64,000 nt of DNA from G965267605 sp965267605. Lineage in GTDB: Bacteria > Bacteroidota > Bacteroidia > Flavobacteriales_E > Vicingaceae. The stretch is taken from NCBI GenBank assembly GCA_965267605.1, contig OZ254088.1, positions 3,534,001 to 3,598,000 of the forward strand, read 5' to 3'. The notes under the pieces were generated by a model, which was given only the letters and a program-made list of their open reading frames with translations, did no database searches and was not told the DNA's origin. Shown in pieces: positions 33,278 to 42,136 of the stretch. Made by a program: the position numbers and the translations under genes. Numbering within the stretch: the stretch's first letter is position 1; each line of letters begins with the position of its first letter.

Positions 33278-33899
33278 TTGGGTGCTAACACTGGTGATTG
33301 TGATTCAAGCCGGGATGCTGTCTGGATGCATGTCACTCGGCCCTGACATTCCTGAAGAGCATGGGCCTACAACGGCTTACGATTTTGAATTTGCTTCCGG
33401 TATTGTTCATGTGCCGAATCGCTTTTTCCCCATAAGCCTTGAAGCATTCATGCAATCTATTCTTGATTCAGATTTATCTCAGGAGCAAAAGAACGCCCGG
33501 ATCGGACAACTTGTAACGCTGGAACAGTATGGGCCCAATTTGGCCTTGTTCGTTACCGAAGAGAACATATTCGACAACATGATGCTTGTGGGAGGTCCAG
33601 GTATGGAATTTAAGCCCAACAATGCGAGATTCTATTTGAACGGGATGGAAGATGCGGCTGAATCTGCATGGAACAGGGTAGGTGCTGATTTTGAGAAATT
33701 GGAGCGGAGGTACATCAATGAATCTGATATAGATATTCTGAAACTGAGCTATAAGTTCACCATGGGTGGGCGCGATAATTACATGTGTCAGTATGTCATC
33801 ACACGAGGTTCAAAAACAATGGGCATTACAGTGACTAACGACCACGGTGAGGATTATGAATCCATTGTGCGAGCCATAGGTGTCCCACCTTCGGAGTAG
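33237..33899 (+). CDS. Lipoprotein of unknown function
   Basis: This 220-residue protein has a lipoprotein signal peptide ending in LSGC near residue 31. The mature part is about 190 residues, with GPGMEFKPNNARFYLNG and a beta-rich C-terminal domain (NYMCQYVITRGSKTMGITVT). I recognise no family. Starts at 33237, 33240 or 33252 are all possible; the overlap with the upstream gene suggests translational coupling. Confidence 0.6.
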   Translation: MMTYLMKTWLTRGSWVLTLVIVIQAGMLSGCMSLGPDIPEEHGPTTAYDFEFASGIVHVPNRFFPISLEAFMQSILDSDLSQEQKNARIGQLVTLEQYGPNLALFVTEENIFDNMMLVGGPGMEFKPNNARFYLNGMEDAAESAWNRVGADFEKLERRYINESDIDILKLSYKFTMGGRDNYMCQYVITRGSKTMGITVTNDHGEDYESIVRAIGVPPSE

Positions 33900-33908
33900 T
33901 TTCCCAGA

Positions 33909-34544
33909 TTAATTAGATGAAAGAATGCGATTGATGGCGGTACTCACTGCTTCAGCCCGATCTACTATGGCGAAGTGCCCACCATCTTTAATTAGATCGT
34001 ATTCCTGACCAGCAGGAGCGGGGATTACTTTGTCGTGGTCGCCATGAATACGAAATACCCGTTCGGGTACAGTGTCGTTCTGCCAGGTAGTAAGCTCTGT
34101 GATTGCCCACTTCACAAATCCATGGTCTGTGTCTTCAAGTATAGCGTCCAGCATTTCCTTTTCGTCTGTACCAAACAAAAATGCCGCAAAACCAGATGGT
34201 AGGTCAAACATGAACTCTGGCATAACCTTAGGAATTCCTGTTCCCCCGAAAAGCCTGTAAATGCTGGGAAGTTCGGCTTTTGTGGCGGCTGAGGATATCA
34301 ATATGGTTGCTACTGGATTTAACCGATGTGCAATTTCCGTGGCAATCAGACCGCCAAAGCTTAGTCCAGCAATTGCATAAGGTTCATCTTGATCAATGTC
34401 TGTAGCCAATCGCATCGCATATGCGGTGAGGGGTTCATCTGGCAATGGTTCGATCCAGTCGAGGTGAGTCAATTCAGCATGCACACTTAAACGATCGAAG
34501 ACCCTTCGGTCTGCACCAAGTCCGCTTATGCAATAGAGCTTCAT
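33909..34544 (-). CDS. Alpha/beta hydrolase
   Basis: This 211-residue protein opens with LYCISGLGADRRVF, has the nucleophile elbow AIAGLSFGGLIATEIAH (Ser in GLSFGG) and ends with an acid in GDHDKVIP and the catalytic-type His in GGHFAIVD. It is short for the family but has the full triad. The substrate cannot be told; it may be an esterase or thioesterase. Confidence 0.82.
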   Translation of the reverse strand: MKLYCISGLGADRRVFDRLSVHAELTHLDWIEPLPDEPLTAYAMRLATDIDQDEPYAIAGLSFGGLIATEIAHRLNPVATILISSAATKAELPSIYRLFGGTGIPKVMPEFMFDLPSGFAAFLFGTDEKEMLDAILEDTDHGFVKWAITELTTWQNDTVPERVFRIHGDHDKVIPAPAGQEYDLIKDGGHFAIVDRAEAVSTAINRILSSN

Positions 34545-34563
34545 GTAGAGTCGATTACGATGA

Positions 34564-35046
34564 TTAAAACTGAATTTCCATCATGGAGGAGTCTGACATT
34601 GTAACCTTCTCCGAACTCAGAAACTGTCCATCGTGATCTCGGTCAACGAAAACTGCATAGGCATCTTCGGATACGATGATCACTGAATCGCCAAAGCCAT
34701 CTCCATTGGTGTCGTGCCAGGTTCTAACAATCTTTCCGGTTGGTCCATATTCCTTGATAACATAGTTGATGTATGGATTGGTAGGGTAATAAAGAGAACT
34801 CTGTTGGTCACCCCAATAGGTAAAGTACATGCTTCGTTCATATTTACCATCCATATTCTCATCGCATGCACTGTAAGAGGGTTTCCCATTCTCTTTCCAG
34901 CGATAGTAATCGCAATTACCTCTGGTTTCATAATACTCCTGATCTTCCAACTCTGTTAGAAAGCTCAACTCTTTTCGATCGAAATACCATGCTATGGCAA
35001 AGACGATATTGGTTACGCTCAGGCAAAGGATGATCCAATTTTTCAT
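34564..35046 (-). CDS. Exported protein with EF-hand-like aspartate loops
   Basis: The ATG at 35046 begins a membrane anchor or signal sequence (KNWIILCLSVTNIVFAIAW); an ATG at 35064 would overlap the upstream gene by 11 bp. The rest holds three aspartate-rich loops: DENMDGKYE, DTNGDGFGD and DRDHDGQFLS. These resemble calcium-binding EF-hand or dockerin loops, each next to a beta segment. Calcium binding is inferred; the overall role is unknown. Confidence 0.6.
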   Translation of the reverse strand: MKNWIILCLSVTNIVFAIAWYFDRKELSFLTELEDQEYYETRGNCDYYRWKENGKPSYSACDENMDGKYERSMYFTYWGDQQSSLYYPTNPYINYVIKEYGPTGKIVRTWHDTNGDGFGDSVIIVSEDAYAVFVDRDHDGQFLSSEKVTMSDSSMMEIQF

Positions 35047-35053
35047 AGCAGTA

Positions 35054-35752
35054 TCATATTTCACTTATAACTCGAATGATAATTGCGGCAGGGAACATGA
35101 TAAGCCCAATGACCAGTATGCGCTTTCCATGTTTTCTGTCCTTTTCGGAGAAACGATGTAGAACCTGACCATCAGGGAGCGTCTTCTTGGAGGTGGTAAT
35201 GTGTGCACCTATGGCCAGGCCTAGTAATCCCCCGAGAAAGGCACTGATGTAGCCGGCATAGATCCATACAGAGTGACCTTCCTCGGGTTTGGTCAGATCA
35301 TCAATTCGTTGCTTGCGAAGACTCCGGAGCATTTCCTCATCAACGGGTTTTCCTCTTTCGTCAAGAATATGCTGCGCGAGTATATAGTCGAACTCATTCC
35401 ATTCATCTGGCTTCAACAAGATATCGTAAAGCTCTTCATTGGTGAACTGAAACAGATAGTGTTCGCGATCAACATTTTTCACGAGATCCCTGGCATTGTC
35501 CTGGAGAATCCCTTCAGCCTTGTCAAATTCATTTTGATCAACCAATATTTGAAACTCAGTTTGCATGGTATTGCCAGAGAAAGTAATATCAACCGCAGGT
35601 GAATTCTCCACCAGTTTTACAGACAATCCATTATCGCTCAAGAGCTGACCGAATTCACGCGCTTGCTCAACGTTGGGGAATGTCCGGAATACTGCCAAAC
35701 CTTGCTGGCGATCGTATTCATGCTCATCCAGGATCTCTTCTTTATCGCTCAT
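35054..35752 (-). CDS. DUF2007-like membrane protein
   Basis: This 232-residue protein starts with a soluble domain resembling the DUF2007 signal-transducing family (AVFRTFPNVEQAREFGQLL, FQILVDQNEFDKAEGIL). An acidic helical segment and two C-terminal membrane helices follow (VWIYAGYISAFLGGLLGLAIG, ILVIGLIMFPAAIIIRV). It precedes the EF-hand-like gene by 7 bp and lies 20 bp after the TPR-like gene, so the three may be co-transcribed. Confidence 0.65.
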   Translation of the reverse strand: MSDKEEILDEHEYDRQQGLAVFRTFPNVEQAREFGQLLSDNGLSVKLVENSPAVDITFSGNTMQTEFQILVDQNEFDKAEGILQDNARDLVKNVDREHYLFQFTNEELYDILLKPDEWNEFDYILAQHILDERGKPVDEEMLRSLRKQRIDDLTKPEEGHSVWIYAGYISAFLGGLLGLAIGAHITTSKKTLPDGQVLHRFSEKDRKHGKRILVIGLIMFPAAIIIRVISEI

Positions 35753-35771
35753 GGTTAGGATAATGTACGGA

Positions 35772-37244
35772 CTAATCTCTTTCTATGGTGCCTACGTACT
35801 TCAAGGTAGCATCGTACAGTGATTCTCCCATCATTTTGGATTTCAGCCATGCGAGGAAACTCATGATGAAGATGTCTGTTTCTGCTCTTGGTTTCCATGC
35901 TATCTCATGCGCCACCTTCTCTTTGAATTCCTGTGATTGAACCCGATCTGGAAATCTGTAGTACTGCTGCACCAGGTAGACAAAGGTCATGGCCTGGGTT
36001 TCTTTCAGGTAGCCAAGCATCTCTTTGTACTTTCTAAGAAAGCTCCTCATCCGTGAGTCTGCATAATCTACATCACCCAATTCAATGTAGAGCAATATTT
36101 CCATGAGGTTCTTTTTCATTACCCAATCTGCGCCTATCCTGTTCAAATACCAATTGTCAGTTCGTTGAAAATCAGCGTATCCTGTTTTGGCTGACTTTAG
36201 ATCTCCTTGTTGAAAGAAGATCATGATCCGTGCAAGCCTGCAGTTCAACAGACCTACCTCCTCGTTTAGGTCAAGGAGCGCATTCAGCATTTCCATCGCT
36301 TCCTCAGGTTTGCCCATGTAGTTGAGGTTAAGCGCCAGTAACGTGTCGTGCTGAATGCGTTTCTGCTCAAAGAGGAAAGCATCGTACCTCTTCATTTGTT
36401 GATGCATTCTTTCCAGAAAGCGAATGGATGCTTCGAATTTCAACTGCCTGAAGTAAATGTTGGCGATGAGGAACAAGACGTCAATGTGATAGCTTAAAAA
36501 TCCCTTGTTGTCCAATGGGCCGTTTGCCAATGCGTCCACCTTGTCTACGAAGAACAGATCGATAGAATGATAGTTGGAGCTCAACGCACCCGCGAGATCA
36601 GCAATCTGTGCAATCTGGTATAGGGATTTAAAGCTGTAGCCTATTTCGTCCGGAATCTGGTATTGCTCGTAAACCTCTGTAACCAGTGAGGCCAATGCCT
36701 CTCCCTCACTTTGGTTTTCATGGAATTGCCTTCGGATCACTGCATAAGCCATGTTCAGTCGTTCCTCAGCGAGCTGCGCATTCTGGTTCTTTTCAAATTC
36801 TTCCAGAAGTTCTTGCTGGTCTTCCACCTCTTCACGGTAAGAGAATTGAATCAGGGTGTGCAGGATCTCTCCGCGAAGACTGTAATGGGTCAGTTCGGTG
36901 GCCATTGCATCAGCCTTTTGTAGAATCTTAAATCCCATCTTGTACTTCCCATGCTGCATTAATTTCCTTCCCACAAGGATGAGTTTGATAATGGCCACCT
37001 GCTGGCCGGCATCATGTTCGAAGGAAGTATTGGCCAGAAAATCGAGCAACCGATCCTTTAGGCGCATGTTCAATGCATGGTCGGCACCGGTTAATTTCTT
37101 TCGGGGATTGTGCCCTTTGAGGTGGCTTTTGAACAGTGCAATGTTTCGTGCATCATGCCGCTTATTGCGTGCCTTTAGATAGGAAACGAATCCTTCCTGC
37201 TGCTTGGGGGTTAAGACATCTATAAGTTCTGATATCGTATCCAT
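35772..37244 (-). CDS. Large helical repeat protein of unknown function
   Basis: This 490-residue soluble protein appears almost entirely alpha-helical, with TPR-like helix pairs (YKMGFKILQKADAMATELTH, FEASIRFLERMHQQMKRYDA, YMGKPEEAMEMLNALLDL). It opens with TISELIDVLTPKQQEGF. Proteins of this length and pattern are widespread in Bacteroidota, without a defined role that I know. There is no signal peptide, so it is probably a cytoplasmic scaffold. Confidence 0.65.
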   Translation of the reverse strand: MDTISELIDVLTPKQQEGFVSYLKARNKRHDARNIALFKSHLKGHNPRKKLTGADHALNMRLKDRLLDFLANTSFEHDAGQQVAIIKLILVGRKLMQHGKYKMGFKILQKADAMATELTHYSLRGEILHTLIQFSYREEVEDQQELLEEFEKNQNAQLAEERLNMAYAVIRRQFHENQSEGEALASLVTEVYEQYQIPDEIGYSFKSLYQIAQIADLAGALSSNYHSIDLFFVDKVDALANGPLDNKGFLSYHIDVLFLIANIYFRQLKFEASIRFLERMHQQMKRYDAFLFEQKRIQHDTLLALNLNYMGKPEEAMEMLNALLDLNEEVGLLNCRLARIMIFFQQGDLKSAKTGYADFQRTDNWYLNRIGADWVMKKNLMEILLYIELGDVDYADSRMRSFLRKYKEMLGYLKETQAMTFVYLVQQYYRFPDRVQSQEFKEKVAHEIAWKPRAETDIFIMSFLAWLKSKMMGESLYDATLKYVGTIERD

Positions 37245-37268
37245 ATATCATAATAAATATATGATATA
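37244..37268. promoter_or_regulatory. AT-rich inverted repeat upstream of the helical repeat gene
   Basis: TATATCAT (37244-37251) and ATGATATA (37261-37268) form a perfect inverted repeat with a 9-nt spacer touching the start codon of the minus-strand gene. It may be an operator or lie in the leader RNA. The region to 37390 is strongly AT-rich and should contain both divergent promoters. Confidence 0.35.
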
Positions 37269-37389
37269 AAATACTAATTAACAGTTATATAAGATTATTT
37301 ATTATAATTATTTAACGTAATAAAAGATATCAAAATGGATTGCTAGAACATGCCATCCGAAAGAGATTTGGGTCATAAAACATTGAATT

Positions 37390-37896
37390 ATGACAGACCC
37401 AGCAGCAAACATTGAAAACAGTAGTTCGGCTACTAAAGAATCAAGCCGTGCTACGCGACAAAAAGATGAAACAAAAGGACTGCGACCGACACCGGCTTTT
37501 ATTGGAGCAGCATGGACCGCCCTGGGAATAGGATTGGTGTCGTATTGCATCGCCTTGTTTCATTCTGAACTAACACTCACAGAGAAGGGGTTCTATTTCA
37601 CCCTGATCATCTTCGGCCTTTTTTCTGCCATCTCCGTTCAAAAATGTGTGCGAGACCGTGCAGAAGGCATTCCAGTAACAGACATCTATTATGGCCTGAG
37701 TTGGTTTACAACAATTGCCTCTATCACACTTCTGGTTATTGGACTCAGGCATGCGGATATGTACTTGAGCGAAAAAGGATTCTATGGAATGGCCTTTACC
37801 CTGTCGCTATTCTCATGCGTAGCGATCCAGAAGAATGTGCGGGATGTCAAGCTCCTTGATTCAGGATTCGAGCCAGAAACCTGGAAGAAGGAATAG
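37390..37896 (+). CDS. YiaA/YiaB-like inner-membrane protein
   Basis: This 168-residue protein has a polar N-terminal 35 residues and then four membrane helices in two repeated pairs. Both repeats carry the family's 'EKGFY' motif: LTEKGFYFTLIIFGLFSAISV and LSEKGFYGMAFTLSLFSCVAI, split here as approximate 10-residue cores. Each ends in QK(C/N)VRD. This is the duplicated two-helix YiaA/B domain. Its physiological role is not established. Confidence 0.8.
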   Translation: MTDPAANIENSSSATKESSRATRQKDETKGLRPTPAFIGAAWTALGIGLVSYCIALFHSELTLTEKGFYFTLIIFGLFSAISVQKCVRDRAEGIPVTDIYYGLSWFTTIASITLLVIGLRHADMYLSEKGFYGMAFTLSLFSCVAIQKNVRDVKLLDSGFEPETWKKE

Positions 37897-37934
37897 GCAG
37901 GGGGAGATGAGAAGCTATATGACATGGCTGACGG

Positions 37935-37960
37935 ACTGGTTCCATAGTATTGGAACCAGT
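37935..37960 (+). repeat. Perfect 10-bp inverted repeat
   Basis: ACTGGTTCCA (37935-37944) and TGGAACCAGT (37951-37960) enclose a 6-nt loop between two plus-strand genes. No T run follows, so it is either a weak terminator or a protected RNA hairpin in the leader of the DinB-like gene. Confidence 0.5.
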
Positions 37961-37993
37961 TCGCTCTCCCGATTTCAAGATGTATATTGGTAC

Positions 37994-38515
37994 ATGGAAT
38001 TCTCAGTCGAGCGTACACTTGCTGTGCTAGCCAATACACCCAGAACTTTACGGGCACAGCTTACAGATCTTGGTGAAACATGGACCCATTGCAACGAGGG
38101 TGGGGAATCATGGAGTGCCTTTGACATTGTTGGTCATCTGATACACGGGGAAAAAACGGATTGGATCCCCAGAGCCAGAATCATACTCGCGGACGCGGAA
38201 GAAAAGAACTTCGAACCTTATGATCGGTTTGCCCAATTTGAAGCCAGTAAGGGAAAGAGCCTGGATGAACTCCTTACCGAATTTGAAGCCTTAAGGGCTG
38301 CCAACCTCGAAGAGCTGAATTCCTGGGAATTGGCGAAAGAAGATTTTCAAAAGACAGGAGTGCACCCGGAATTTGGCGAAGTAACACTCAAACAATTGAT
38401 ATCTACCTGGATGGTACACGATGTGGGACACATTGCTCAGATCAATAGGGTACTGGCACATCAGTACAAAGATGAAATTGGTCCCTGGAAGCAGTACTTG
38501 CCAATTGTGAGGTAG
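37994..38515 (+). CDS. DinB-like four-helix protein
   Basis: The ATG at 37994 gives 173 residues and fits the family's start (EFSVERTLAVLANTPRTL); the frame runs upstream to 37835 across a hairpin and the end of the previous gene. DinB/YfiT proteins are four-helix metal enzymes. The three expected histidines are visible: GHLIHGEKTDW and VHDVGHIAQINR. Many act as thiol-dependent transferases. The substrate here is unknown. Confidence 0.8.
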   Translation: MEFSVERTLAVLANTPRTLRAQLTDLGETWTHCNEGGESWSAFDIVGHLIHGEKTDWIPRARIILADAEEKNFEPYDRFAQFEASKGKSLDELLTEFEALRAANLEELNSWELAKEDFQKTGVHPEFGEVTLKQLISTWMVHDVGHIAQINRVLAHQYKDEIGPWKQYLPIVR

Positions 38516-38521
38516 CGTTCC

Positions 38522-39946
38522 ATGTTGTTTAATTCCCTGGATTTCGCTGCGTTTCTGGTGCTGGTCTTTTCCGTGCACTGGATAGCTAAAGGTGTTCGCT
38601 TGCGGAATGCAATTCTTTTGGTTTCCAGCTACGTATTCTACGCCTGGTGGGATTGGAGATTTTTGTCGCTCATCCTGATTAGCACCCTCGTTGACTTTGC
38701 CGTAGGTCTGGGGTTTAAGAGGACCGAGGATGCTTCCAAAAGAAAGTGGCTGTTAGCGTTGAGTATCACTGTCAATCTGGGATTACTGGGGTTCTTCAAA
38801 TACTTCAACTTCTTCATCGATAGCGCGATGAAACTTGCCGCACGAATGGAAGTTGATTTAGGTTGGGAAACCCTTAGCATAATCTTGCCGGTTGGAATTA
38901 GCTTCTACACATTCCAAACGTTGAGCTATTCGATTGATGTATATCGAAAGAAACTCGAGCCAAGCTCGGACATCATTGCCTTCGCAACTTTTGTGGGTTT
39001 TTTCCCGCAACTGGTAGCAGGCCCGATTGAAAAGGCAAAGGATTTGTTACCCCAATTCCTTCAGCCAAGAAGCTTCGATTATTCATTCGCAAAAGAAGGG
39101 ATGCGCCAAATACTCTGGGGTTTGTTCAAGAAGATGATCATTGCGGAGATATGCGCCACGCACGCGGATTTGATCTTTGATAACAACACCGTATACAGCG
39201 GTAGTACACTTGCACTTGGAACCATATACTATACCCTTCAGATCTATTGCGACTTTTCCGGGTACTCAGACATTGCAATTGGCACCGGAAAGCTATTCGG
39301 GATAAGACTCAGTAAGAATTTCGATTTCCCATTCTTCTCCAGATCAGTAGCAGAGTTCTGGAGACGATGGCACATTACGCTGTACGATTGGTTCAAGGAC
39401 TACGTGTACATCCCGTTGGGTGGGGGTAGGAAAGGATTGTTTCGCAAAGTAGTGAACGTGCTTGCGATCTTCTTCCTTAGCGGATTATGGCATGGGGCAA
39501 ATACAACTTATGTGGTGTGGGGAGTGCTCCATGGACTTATGGTTGTGCCGACTGTGATCATGGTGGATAAATTCAAGAAGATTGAAATCAAGTCCGGGAT
39601 TGTTCGATGGACCCTTTCGTTTCTAAGTACGGTAGGCACGTTTGCACTGGTAGCGTTTGCGTTTATCATTTTCCGCGCGAAGAATTTGGATCACGCCCAG
39701 ACCATCATAACTGATATGTGTACGGCAGATGCCTTCCTTTGGCCTGAGGAGGAACATTGGGCTGGTTGGATCATTGTGGTTGTTTTCTTCATCGTTGAAT
39801 GGTTCAGTAGAAAGCAAGCATACGGTTTTGCAGCATTCGGATCATCGTGGCCAAGAATTATCCGATGGTCGGTGTATACTGCTATTGCAGTGAGTTTGAT
39901 TATCAGTTCCGGAGTTGAACAGGAGTTTATTTATTTCCAATTCTGA
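38522..39946 (+). CDS. MBOAT family O-acyltransferase
   Basis: This 474-residue polytopic protein has all AlgI-like motifs: FYAWWDWRFLSL, ILPVGISFYTFQTLSYSID, PQLVAGPIEKAKDLL, FWRRWHITLYDWFKDYVYI, PLGGGRKG, GLWHGANTTYVVWG and VLHGLMVV. Unlike the paralogue at 17509-18921 it keeps the GLWHG histidine. Its stop overlaps the SGNH partner gene by one base. The pair likely acylates an extracellular polysaccharide. Confidence 0.92.
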   Translation: MLFNSLDFAAFLVLVFSVHWIAKGVRLRNAILLVSSYVFYAWWDWRFLSLILISTLVDFAVGLGFKRTEDASKRKWLLALSITVNLGLLGFFKYFNFFIDSAMKLAARMEVDLGWETLSIILPVGISFYTFQTLSYSIDVYRKKLEPSSDIIAFATFVGFFPQLVAGPIEKAKDLLPQFLQPRSFDYSFAKEGMRQILWGLFKKMIIAEICATHADLIFDNNTVYSGSTLALGTIYYTLQIYCDFSGYSDIAIGTGKLFGIRLSKNFDFPFFSRSVAEFWRRWHITLYDWFKDYVYIPLGGGRKGLFRKVVNVLAIFFLSGLWHGANTTYVVWGVLHGLMVVPTVIMVDKFKKIEIKSGIVRWTLSFLSTVGTFALVAFAFIIFRAKNLDHAQTIITDMCTADAFLWPEEEHWAGWIIVVVFFIVEWFSRKQAYGFAAFGSSWPRIIRWSVYTAIAVSLIISSGVEQEFIYFQF

Positions 39947-40830
39947 TGCGGAAGTTCATTATTGAAATAGCAGTTTTTGTGGTGATCACTTCGGTGCTAC
40001 TTGGGGCGGTATTATATGTGGTCAATAATCTGCTGGTAGTGGATGGTTTTTATGATATGAACGATGATTATGAAGTACTCATCCTTGGCGATTCACATGC
40101 TGAGTGTGGAATCGATGATTCCAATATGCCATACGTTAGAAACTATGCCCAGTCAGGGGAGACCTACTTCTATACATACCAGAAGCTGAAGGCGTGGTTA
40201 CCCAATAATGATCACATCAAAACTGTTTTCGTTGAGTTCAATGTAGGGCAGATACTTACCTCAGTGAATCCAAGCACCTGGGATGATGAACACTTATCCG
40301 CAAAGGTTCCGAAGTATTGTACGGCTATGAACTTTGCAGATCATATGCTGCTGTTGGTGAATAACCCTCTGGGTTACACCAATGCACTTTCACTAACCAT
40401 CAATCAGAACTGGGAGCTCTTGGAAGATTCGGCTGACCATTTCAATGCATTAAGTTGGGGAACATACACTCCTTTGCACCACGATGGAAGTAATGAGCTG
40501 GTAGTTGATGATAATTTTAGAATTGGATTGGAGGAGGTTCAGTCCGTTTCGGAGACCAACCTTTATTACCTGGATCAAATAGTTGCGTTGTGCCGCGAGA
40601 ATGATGTGAGGTGTGTATTCATTCGTTGTCCGATTCATGTTAAATACTCAGGATTGAGGTATGAAGCTACCTTTCAATATGTCTTGCACGACCGATATGC
40701 GGATATCGAGTTCATCGATTTTGTAGGTGAGGTCATCCCTGAAACTGGATATGCAGATGCGCACCACCTCAATCAAAGGGGGGCAGAAGCATTTACCACG
40801 ATCTTCCGGAAAGAAGTCTTGGATTACTAG
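39946..40830 (+). CDS. SGNH-like acyl-transfer partner protein
   Basis: This 294-residue protein has an N-terminal membrane anchor (IIEIAVFVVITSVLLGAVLYV), the SGNH block I serine in ILGDSHAECGID and a closing DAHHLNQRGAEAF with the Asp-x-x-His pair. Translation is coupled to the MBOAT gene (TGATG). It would receive the acyl group in the periplasm and modify a glycan. It is convergent with, and overlaps by 4 bp, the gene at 40827. Confidence 0.78.
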   Translation: MRKFIIEIAVFVVITSVLLGAVLYVVNNLLVVDGFYDMNDDYEVLILGDSHAECGIDDSNMPYVRNYAQSGETYFYTYQKLKAWLPNNDHIKTVFVEFNVGQILTSVNPSTWDDEHLSAKVPKYCTAMNFADHMLLLVNNPLGYTNALSLTINQNWELLEDSADHFNALSWGTYTPLHHDGSNELVVDDNFRIGLEEVQSVSETNLYYLDQIVALCRENDVRCVFIRCPIHVKYSGLRYEATFQYVLHDRYADIEFIDFVGEVIPETGYADAHHLNQRGAEAFTTIFRKEVLDY

Positions 40831-41657
40831 GTACCCTTTAACTTCATCCGGTAGTTCAGTGTAATGAACCGAAGGCCCATGAAATTGAAACGATGTGTAG
40901 CAACAAGCCCATGATCAGGATGAGGTGCTACAGATAGATGTTCGTGCATGGCACGTACATACCTTACGTGATGTTTTCCTTTCTTGTCCTTGAGCGTGAA
41001 GTAGAATCCCGTTTGCCCAAAACGTTTGCCTCCTGAACTAAATTCGAGATGGCCTTTTTCATCTACTTTGTGATCCAACATTACAATGGCATTCCCATTG
41101 GGAAGGGGAAAGATCACCCGTAACAAAGGATGGTTAAACTCGGGATGTGAGCAGGCACCATAAATGCCGGAAAAGATCACTTGATTGTTCGCAGTGTACT
41201 TTCTGTACCAGATCGTCCAGATAACCTCGCCTGCCCTTCGAAGTTTGATGATATGGCTCGTAATTCCCTTCGAAGCCATCTTGTTGCTCATCGGCATGTT
41301 GAGCTGTTGTAGTCGTTTAGAGAACATTACTACCAGCAGCCAGCCAAATGGTTTGAACAGCCCGTTCCAACGTGCGGTCATCTGGAAGTCGTAGTTGGAA
41401 GTATGTTCATAGAAGTCCCTGATGTCAGAGTGGAGCTGATCATCAAGGTCCAATTCTTCCACAGATGTCAGTAGTCCTGATCCTGGAACGTCTTCTTCTC
41501 TGATCAGACCTGTGGCCTCCAGGGCATCAATATAGGTGTCTCCGATTTTGTCAGTTGCGCCAGATGGGGCATCTAACCAGGGATACTGAGCTGGATCAAA
41601 CTTCCGACCCGTGAGCTTTACCCAAACCTGCGTCACGTTGTCGAAGAAGTTGGCCAT
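40827..41657 (-). CDS. Conserved protein of unknown function
   Basis: This 276-residue soluble protein begins NFFDNVTQVWVKLTGRKFD. Visible features are a helical N-terminal third and a beta-rich C-terminal half (VIFSGIYGACSHPEF, LEFSSGGKRFGQTGFYFTL, RFNFMGLRFITLNYRMKL). It looks like a complete protein, but I recognise no family. It lies 2 bp after a small membrane protein gene with which it is probably co-transcribed. Confidence 0.6.
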   Translation of the reverse strand: MANFFDNVTQVWVKLTGRKFDPAQYPWLDAPSGATDKIGDTYIDALEATGLIREEDVPGSGLLTSVEELDLDDQLHSDIRDFYEHTSNYDFQMTARWNGLFKPFGWLLVVMFSKRLQQLNMPMSNKMASKGITSHIIKLRRAGEVIWTIWYRKYTANNQVIFSGIYGACSHPEFNHPLLRVIFPLPNGNAIVMLDHKVDEKGHLEFSSGGKRFGQTGFYFTLKDKKGKHHVRYVRAMHEHLSVAPHPDHGLVATHRFNFMGLRFITLNYRMKLKGT

Positions 41658-41659
41658 GG

Positions 41660-42136
41660 CTACTCTATCTTGTTGTCAGGGTTCTGGATCAAACGCCCCT
41701 CATCTGTAGGTAGGTTCATCTCTCTTGCCACCTTCAAAGGGGTTGGATACAGAGAAGCGAAGTAGAGGATACCCGTTCCCACAAGTCCAAGGTGAACCCA
41801 ATCTCCGGTATTGAGATAACAAATCAACGCCAGTAGGATAGGGGCCTCCAGAAGTGCCCATTTGATAATTGCGATGGTTCTGTATTCACCTAATTTGGTA
41901 ATGAGTGCGAGTTCCGGATTGATCTGGCCAATCTTTCTCTTGGTGATCATGGTGCTGAGCAGAAAACCACCAATCATCACGGCAGGCACAATAAAGATCA
42001 TGATCTCGGGAAAACCATCACCAAAACCTTCCTCAAGCTGATTGAAGTAAATAGCTATTCCTGCAAATATCAGCTGACCCAGCAGCAGACCAAGGAACAT
42101 TTTTCGCAGAATGCTGAAATAAACGCGGGAGGTCAT
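41660..42136 (-). CDS. Small membrane protein of unknown function
   Basis: This 158-residue protein has four hydrophobic segments (FLGLLLGQLIFAGIAIYF, IMIFIVPAVMIGGFLLS, AIIKWALLEAPILLALICYL, LGLVGTGILYFASLYP) and a short polar tail. Its start overlaps the stop of the TPR gene by 4 bp, so the genes 42951 to 40827 form one operon. No family is recognised. Confidence 0.65.
   Translation of the reverse strand: MTSRVYFSILRKMFLGLLLGQLIFAGIAIYFNQLEEGFGDGFPEIMIFIVPAVMIGGFLLSTMITKRKIGQINPELALITKLGEYRTIAIIKWALLEAPILLALICYLNTGDWVHLGLVGTGILYFASLYPTPLKVAREMNLPTDEGRLIQNPDNKIE

Noticed and set aside
37835..37993. Long N-terminal extension of the DinB-like gene
   Set aside because: It overlaps the previous gene and a perfect hairpin, and the family pattern begins at ATG 37994.
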